NCBI GenBank assembly: GCA_022414725.1
Contig: CM039465.1
Coordinates: 1,732,593 to 1,796,592, forward strand
Direction: 5' to 3'
Length of the DNA: 64,000 bases
Origin: Microglena sp. YARC
Taxonomy: Eukaryota > Chlorophyta > Chlorophyceae > Chlamydomonadales > Chlamydomonadaceae
Shown here: piece by piece, positions 22,701-31,700 of the stretch
Position numbering within the stretch: the first letter of the stretch is position 1
Layout of the letters: each line of letters starts with the position of its first letter
Notes under the pieces: model-generated
The model's database searches: none
Seen by the model: the letters and a program-made list of their open reading frames with translations, nothing else
What the model was told of the DNA's origin: nothing
Position numbers and translations under genes: made by a program

Positions 22701-25700
22701 GGTTCAACTCAGTACGGGTGAAACAAGGGCCATTCTGTAACATTGACTGCCCGCTGTTCTTCCCGCTGAGACATATTGAACAGGAGCTATCTTGTTCAGT
22801 TTGTCGGGTTCGAACTGGTGCCGATGGGGAGTCACGTTATGTTGTAATCGGCACAGTTTACCAACCGGGACATCTGAATCAGGTTTAGAAATCTGAGTTT
22901 ATGTTTTCTAAACTTTAAACCCTAAACTGCCGATTACAACACTGGTTCGGTGTGGTTTGTTATGACATGTTTTCTATGTTTTGATTTGGTATGGTTCGGT
23001 CTGGTTTGGTTTCGGATGTTTTTGGATGGTTGGTATGGTTTGGTTTGGTTTGGTTTGGTTTGGTTTGGTTTGGCATGGTTGGCATGATATGGTTTGGTTT
23101 GGTTATTGGTTTTGGTATGGTTTGGGTTAGTTCGGTTTTATGGTATGGTTTGGTATGGTTGGGGTTAGTTCGGTGTGTGTATGGTTTTGGTATGGTTTGG
23201 GTATATGTTTAGTATGGTTGGCATGGTACAGTTTGGTTTTGTGTCGTGTCGGTATGTTTTGGTATAGTTTGGTATGTTTTGCCCCCCCCACTGCCCCCCA
23301 TTGCCCCCCCATTGCCCCCCACTACCCCCACTCAGGGGCTTCTGACGTGGACTGCTGGTGTCGGTGGATGAGGCAGGCCTTATTTGAATCCTGCTGCAGT
23401 GGAAGCATCCATCACACCTGCAACTGCTCTGGTCACCATCATGCACTCCAATAATGAGGTAGGCATTATCACTCATCAGTCATCACTCATCTTTCATCAC
23501 TCATCACACCTGCAACTGCTCTGGTCACCATCATGCACTCAAATAATGTGGGTATCATCACTCATCACTCATCACACCTGCAACTGCTCTTGTCACCATC
23601 AATACTCACCACTCATCACTCATCACTCATCACACCTGCAACTGCAACTGCTCTGGTCACCATCATGCACTCAAATAATGAGGTGGGTATCATCACTCAT
23701 CACTCATCACACCTGCAACTGCTCTTGTCACCATCAATACTTATCACTCATCACTCATCACACCTGCAACTGCAACTGCTCTGGTCGCCATCATGCACTC
23801 AAATAATGAGGTTGGTATCATCACTCATCACTCATCACACCTGCAACTGCAACTGCTCTTGTCACCATCAATACTCATCACCCATCACACCTGAAACTTC
23901 TCTGGTCACCATCATGCACTCCAATAATGAGGTGGGTAGGGGTATGTGTAGGGGTAGGGGTAGAGGGTACAGCCCATAGCATCATCATCATCATCATCAA
24001 TCATCATCATTCATCATCATCATCATTCATCATCATCATCATCATCATCATCTTCACCACCCACCACCACCACCACCACCACCACCATTACCACACCTGT
24101 CCAACTCCACCACCAACATCTAGCATCAGCATCAGCATCAGCATCAGCATCAGCATCAGCATCAGCATCAGCATCAGCATCAGCACCACCAGCACCACCA
24201 CCACCACCACCATCATCATCATCATTATCATCATCACCACCACCACCACCACCACCATCACCATCACCATCATCATCATCATCATCATCATCATAGCAAT
24301 ATATTGACATCTTCTGAAAGTAGTGTGTGGCTTCAAGTGTGAACCAATCCATTCCTACGCTGTTGTGGACGCAAGTAAGTTGGAAGCCTGCAGCCCATAT
24401 CAGATTTTGCGAAAGTTGTGTGTGGCTGCAAGTGTGAACCAATACCATCCTATGCTGTTCTGTACGCATGAAGGTTGGAAGCCTGCAACCCATAGCAGAT
24501 ATCGTGAAAATTGTGTTTGGCTGCAAGTGTGAACCAATACAATCCTATGCTGTTCTGTACGCATGTAGGTTGGAAGCCTACAGCCCATCGCAGGTATCGT
24601 GAAACTTGTGTGTGGCTCCAAGTGTGAATCCGACGAATCCTATGTTGTTCTGTACGCATTGTAGGTTGGGAAGCCTGCAACCCATATCAGATATTGCGGA
24701 AGTTGTGTGTGGCTGCAAGTGTGAACCAATCTTATGATGTTGTGGACGCATGAAGGTTGGAAGCTTGCAACGCATATCATCATCACCATCACCATCAGCA
24801 TTAGCATCAGCATCATCAATACAATCCTATGCTGTTCAGTACGCCTGTAGGTTGGAAGCTTACAACCCATTGCAGATATTGTGAAGGTTGTGTGTGGATG
24901 CAAGTGTGAACCAATCTTATGCTGTTCTGCACGCCTTTAGGTTGGAAGCCTGCTACCCATAGCAGATATCGTGAAACTTGTGTGTGGCTCCAAGTTTGTA
25001 CCAATTCTACGCTGTACTGTACACCTGTAGGTTGGAAGTCTGCAACCCATAGCAGATATCGTGAAGGTTGTGCGGCAGAAGGAAAAGGAGCAGCCAGGGA
25101 CAGGGGCAGGTGGGAGGCTCATAAATACATAAATAAATGCACAAGTAAATACATAAATAAATGCATACATAAATACATAAATACATAAATAAATGCACAA
25201 GTAAATACATAAATAAATGCATACATAAATACATAAGTACATAAATATATGCATAAATAAATACATAAATAAATACATAAATAAATACATAAATAAATGC
25301 ACAAGTAAATACATAAATAAATACATAAATTAGTATGTCAATAAATAGTACGCCTTATTATGAGGCATGAGGTTGAGGGGGCCAGGTTGTTTGCTTGCAT
25401 TGGGGCCATCCACCAATAGATGAGAGGCATACTTAATTATTATTTATCTTTTCAAAAAATTCAACTGAGGCCCCTGGTACTCACTGCCCAGAATAATTCA
25501 AATATTAAAATGATAAATTATCAAAATATTACTAAAATTCAACTGAAGTCCCTAGTACTCACTGCCCGGAAATATTTAAATACTAAAATATTAAAACAAA
25601 TCAGCTTAGGTCACTTAGCACAACGCTGCCCAGAAATAAGCCTTTATGTTACCCCCCTCCCCCCACACCCCCACACCCCCACCCCCACACCCAGACCCAC

Positions 25701-28700
25701 CCAGACCCACACCGACACACATACTCAGCCCAAGTGAGAGGCACATCTTTACCTTGTGATAATTTATCCTTTTGAACATTTAAACTTAGGTCACTAGTAC
25801 TCACTGCCCGGAAATAAGCTTTTATTTGCACACACCCACCCACCCACCCACTACCCACCACCACCACCACACACACCAAACCCCCCAGGAGAGAGCACAT
25901 CTTTGTGCACACAGACGCAGCCCCCCACCCCACCTCACCCCCACCCATCCCACCGACCGACCCACCCACCCCACACGCACACACACACCCCACACACCAC
26001 CACACACTCACACCGACCCCCAGGTGAAAAGGCACATCTTTGTGCACCATGGACGCAGCCCACGCACACACCCACCCACCCACCCCATCCCACCGACCCA
26101 CCCACCACCCACCCCACCCACCACCACACACACACACACCGACCCCCCCAGGTGCGAGGCACATCTTTGTGCACATGGACGCAGCCCACGCACGCACACA
26201 CACACCACCACCACCACACACACACACCGACCCCCTCCAGGTGAGAGGCACATCTATATTCACCGCCCCCCCCCCCCCCCCCCCCCCCCCCCCCGCCCCC
26301 CCCCCCCCACCACCACCACCACACACACACACACACACCGACCCCCCTCCAGGTGAGAGGCACATCTATATTCACCGCCCCCCCCCCACCACCACCACCA
26401 CCACCACCACACACACACACACACACCGACCCCCTCCAGGTGAGAGGCACATCTATATTCACCGCCCCCACCACCACCACCACCACCACCACCACCACCA
26501 CACCACCACTCACCACCACCACCACACACCGACCCCCTCCAGGTGAGAGGCACATCTATATTCCCCCCCCCCCCTTCCCCCCCCCCCCAGCACACACACA
26601 CCACCACCACCACACACACCACACCGGACCCCCCCCAGGTCAGAGGCACATCTTTGTGCACACGGACGCAGCCCAAAGCTTGGGCAAGGTCACAGTGTAT
26701 GTTGCAGAGCTGGGGGTGGACATGGCGACTGTGGTCGGCCACAAATTTGGAGCCCCTAAAGGAATTGGGGCTTTATACATCAGGTACTCTTTATATCTGT
26801 ACTTGTCATAGCTTTTCTTTTCCGCTACGAGCAGCAGCTTCTAGCCTAGTAGGCAGCTCATTGAGCCCTGTATTCTAGGTATTGTTAATAACTGTACTTG
26901 TCGTAGCTTTTCTTTTACGCTACGAGCAGCAGCTTCTAGCCTAGTAGGCAGCTCATCGAGCCCTGTATTCTAGGTATTGTTAATAACTGTACTTGTCATA
27001 GCTTTTCTTTTACGCTACGAGCAGCAGCTTCTAGCCTAGTAGGCAGCTCATTGAGCCCTGTATTCTAGGTATTGTTAATAACTGTACTTGTCATAGCTTT
27101 TCTTTTACGCTACGAGCAGCAGCTTCTAGCCTAGTAGGCAGCTCATTGAGCCCTGTATTCTAGGTATTGTTAGTATCTGTACTTGTCATAGCTTTTCTTT
27201 TCCGCTACGAGCAGCAGCTTCTAGCCTAGTAGGCAGCTCATTGAGCCCTGTATTCTAGGTATTGTTAGTATCTGTACTTGTCATAGCTTTTCTTTTACGC
27301 TACGAGCAGCAGCTTCTAGCCTAGTAGGCAGCTCATTGAGCCCTGTATTCTAGGTATTGTTAGTATCTGTACTTGTCATTTCTGCTATGAGCAGCAGTAT
27401 GCTGCTAGGCAGCCCAGCGAGCCTTGTATTTCAGAGACTCTTAATATCTGTACTTGTCATAGCCTTTGTTTTTTCGCTACGAACAGCAGCTTCTAGGCAG
27501 CTCAGTGAGCCTTGTACATCAGGTACTCTTTATATCTGTCCTTGTCATTTTCCGCTACGAGCAGCCGCTTCTAGGCAGCCCAGCGAGCCTTGTATTTTAG
27601 ATACTCTTAATATCTGTACTTGTCATAGCCATAGTTTTTTCGCTACGAACAGCAGCTTCTAGGCAGCTCAGTGAGCCTTGTACATCAGGTACTCTTTATA
27701 TCTGTCCTTGTCATTTTCCGCTACGAGCAGCCGCTTCTAGGCAGCCCAGCGAGCCTGTATTTTAGATACTCTTAAATATCTGTACTTGTCATAGCCTTAG
27801 TTTTTTCGCTTCACGAACAGCAGCTTCTAGGCAGCTTCAGTGAGCCTTGTACATCAGGTACTCTTTATATCTGGTCCTTGTCATTTTCCGCTACGAGCAG
27901 CCGCTTCTAGGCAGCCCAGCGAGCCTTGTATTTTAGATACTCTTAATATCTGTACTTGTCATAGCCTTAGTTTTTTCGCTACGAACAGCAGCTTCTAGGC
28001 AGCTCAGTGAGCCTTGTACATCAGGTTACTCTTTTATATCTGTCCTTGTCATTTTCCGCTACGAGCAGCCGCTTCTAGGCAGCCCAGCGAGCCTTGTATT
28101 TTAGATACTCTTAATATCTGTACTTGTCATAGCCTTAGTTTTTTCGCTACGAACAGCAGCTTCTAGGCAGCTCAGTGAGCCTTGTACATCAGGTACTCTT
28201 TATATCTGTCCTTGTCATTTTCCGCTACGAGCAGCCGCTTCTAGGCAGCCCAGCGAGCCTTGTATTTTAGATACTCTTAATATCTGTACTTGTCATAGCC
28301 TTAGTTTTTTCGCTACGAACAGCAGCTTCTAGGCAGCTCAGTGAGCCTTTGTACATCAGGTACTTTTATATCTGTCCTTGTCATTTTCCGCTACGAGCAG
28401 CCGCTTCTAGGCAGCCCAGCGAGCCTTGTATTTTAGATACTCTTAATATCTGTACTTGTCATAGCCTTAGTTTTTTCGCTACGAACAGCAGCTTCTAGGC
28501 AGCTCAGTGAGCCTTGTACATCAGGTACTCTTTATATCTGTCCTTGTCATTTTCCGCTACGAGCAGCCGCTTCTAGGCAGCCCAGCGAGCCTTGTATTTT
28601 AGATACTCTTAATATCTGTACTTGTCATAGCCTTAGTTTTTTCGCTACGAACAGCAGCTTCTAGGCAGCTCAGTGAGCCTTGTACATAGGTACTCTTTAT

Positions 28701-31700
28701 ATCTGTCCTTGTCATTTTCCGCTACGAGCAGCCGCTTCTAGGCAGCCCAGCGAGCCTTGTATTTTAGATACTCTTAATATCTGTACTTGTCATAGCTTAG
28801 TTTTTTTCGCTACGAACAGCAGCTTCTAGGCAGCTCAGTGAGCCTTGTACATCAGGTACTCTTTATATCTGTCCTTGTCATTTTCCGCTACGAGCAGCCG
28901 CTTCTAGGCAGCCCAGCGAGCCTTGTATTTTAGATACTCTTAATATCTGTACTTGTCATAGCCTTAGTTTTTTCGCTACGAACAGCAGCTTCTAGGTAGC
29001 TCAGTGAGCCTTGTACATCAGGTACTCTTTATATCTGTCCTTGTCATTTTCCGCTACGAGCAGCCGCTTCTAGGCAGCCCAGCGAGCCTTGTATTTTAGA
29101 TACTCTTAATATCTGTACTTGTCATAGCCTTAGTTTTTCCGCTACGAACAGCAGCTTCTAGGCAGCTCAGTGAGCCTTGTACATCAGGTACTCTTTATAT
29201 CTGTCCTTGTCATTTTCCGCTACGAGCAGCCGCTTCTAGGCCGCCCAGCGAGCCTTGTATTTTAGATACTCTTAATATCTGTACTTGTCATAGCCTTAGT
29301 TTTTCGGCTACGAACAGCAGCTTCTAGGCAGCTCAGTGAGCCTTGTACCATATTCTGTACACTTCACTCCAATGCACATATATGTTGACTTCCTATCCCT
29401 ATTGCCTCTGTTTTTTTTGTACCTGTCAGCCTTTTACCTCCTCTAACCTTTCCCATTACCAGTGTGCCCTAATTCAAACAATTGGAGCAAGGAAGAGTGG
29501 TTAAAGATGGCCACAGGGTCTGTGCTCCTAAACGCTTTATTTTTGTCAGATGAGGCATCTGAATATGCAGACAGATGCAGGCGGTCCCAGGGATCTCGTA
29601 TCACTAAAAATGTAGTGTTCGGCCCACTGAGCAGTGAGATATGTGCATTCTTGTGAAGCACCTAATATCGGCAAAAAAACCGATTTGACGGTTTTTTCGT
29701 TGTGTAATATACCGTACGCCACGATTTGACGGTTGCTCCCGTCAATTTAAACCGTTAAATTTTGAGAGCAGCACGGTACTGTGTATATGAGTACTTGTCA
29801 TAGATTTCTGTTCTGCTTCAAGCAGTAGCTTCTAGGCAGCTCAGTGAGCCTTGTATTCTAGATACTGTATATATAAGTACTTGTTATAGCTTTTCTGTTC
29901 TGGTACAAGCAGCAGCTTCTAGGCAGCTCAGTGAGCCTTGTACAGCGGGAGCTCTTTATATCTGTACTTGCCATAGCTTTTATTTCCCCCTACAAACAGC
30001 AGTGTGTGTGTATGTATGTTATAGTCCAGGGGTAGGCCAAATAGGCTAAAGGGACTTGCCCAACCGTACAGGAAGGGCTTGAAAAGAACAAGCACTGATG
30101 AACTGAGCCCCAAACAATCGTTTAACCGACGGGGGCCCTGAGTTCGTGCTACAGTGATAATAAAAGTGTGTGCTACATTGACCTAAAGCTCTCCCCTCCT
30201 TATCTCAGGAGCGGCATACACCTAAACACTAAACCCTGAACCCTGAACCCTGAGCCCTTAACCCTGAACCCTGAACCCTGAACCCTAAACCCTGAACCCT
30301 GAACCCTGAACCCTAAACCCTGAACCCTGAACCCTGACCTCAGCAGCGGCATCCAGCTTCCTAGCTTTCTGCATGGCGGTGGACAGGAGTCTTGTGCTAC
30401 ATGAAGCACCTCTATGAGTACTCTGACCTAAATTTGAATACCCTGACTTGAATGACTCCCCTCCTTATCTCAGGAGTGGCGCACAGCTTCCTAGCTTTCT
30501 GCACGGCGGTGGGCAGGAGTCTTGTGCTACCTGTAGTACCTTAATGAATACCCTGACCTGAATCACTCCCCTCCTTATCCCAGGGGCGGCATACAGCTTC
30601 CTAGCTTTCTGCACGGCAGCAGGCAAGAGTCTGGCAGGCGCGCTGGGTCAGAGAGTGTTGTGTTGATAGCCACACAGCACAAATGTTTGCCATTTACCCA
30701 CCCACCCACCCACCCACCCCCACCCCCACGCACACACCACACACACCACCACCCAACCACACACAAACCACCCACACACCCACACACACCCACACACCAC
30801 CACCCAGGGATGCGGACATCTTAGAGCTGGCAGTACAGCTCCTCGACCCACCCACCCACCCACCCCACCCCACACACACCACACACACCATTAACCATGT
30901 GTGCTACCTGCAGCACCTTAATGAATACCCTGAACTGAATCTCTCCCCTCCATATCCCAGGGGTGGTATACAGCTTCCGAGCTTTCTGCATGGCTGCTGA
31001 CAGGAGTCCCGTGCTACCTGCAGCACCTTAATGAATACCCTGACCCTAAGCTCTCCCCTCCTTATCTCAAGAGTGGCGCACAGCTTCCTAGCTTTCTGCA
31101 CGGCGGCGGGCAGGAGTCTTGTGCCACCTATAGCACCTTCATGAGTACCCTGACCTGAATTTTAATACCCTGACCTGAAAGTCTCCCCTCCTTATCCCAG
31201 GAGTGGCATACAGCTTCCTAGCTTTCTGCATGGCGGCGGCCAGGAGTCTGGCAGGCGCGCTGGGACAGAGAGTGTTGTGTTGATAGCTGGCCTTGGTCGC
31301 GCTGCGGAGCTTGCAAGGACTGAGTCTGCACAGCTTGAATGTCATATGACCCGTTTGAGGGATATGCTGCAGAGTGAACTGTCAAGCCAACTGAAGGTGG
31401 GTGTGGAGGCTGAGGTGGTGGTGGAGGGTTTGGTGGTGGTGAGGTGGTGGTGGTAGATTTGAATGCCATATGACCCGTTTGAGGGATATGCTGCAGAGTG
31501 AACTGTCAAGCCAACTTAAGGTGGGTGTGGAGGCTGAGGTGCGGTGGTGGTGGTGGTGATTGTGGAGGGTGAGGTTGTGGTGGTGAGTGTATTGTGGTGA
31601 AGTGGTGGTGAGGTGGTGGTGGTGTAGCTTGAATATCATATGACCCGTTTGAGGGACATGCTGCAGAGTGAACTGTCAAGCCAACTGAAGGTGGGTTTGG

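Noticed and set aside
24023..24526. Asp-rich frame on the minus strand
   Set aside because: Translation of CAT/CAC microsatellites and of lyase mini-exon echoes.
25649..26742. Gly/Val/Cys-rich frames on the minus strand
   Set aside because: Antisense of CAC and C-run microsatellites in a lyase intron.
26784..29345. Possible CRISPR array
   Set aside because: Units are contiguous tandem repeats with no unique spacers, the genome is eukaryotic, and the unit matches an exon edge.
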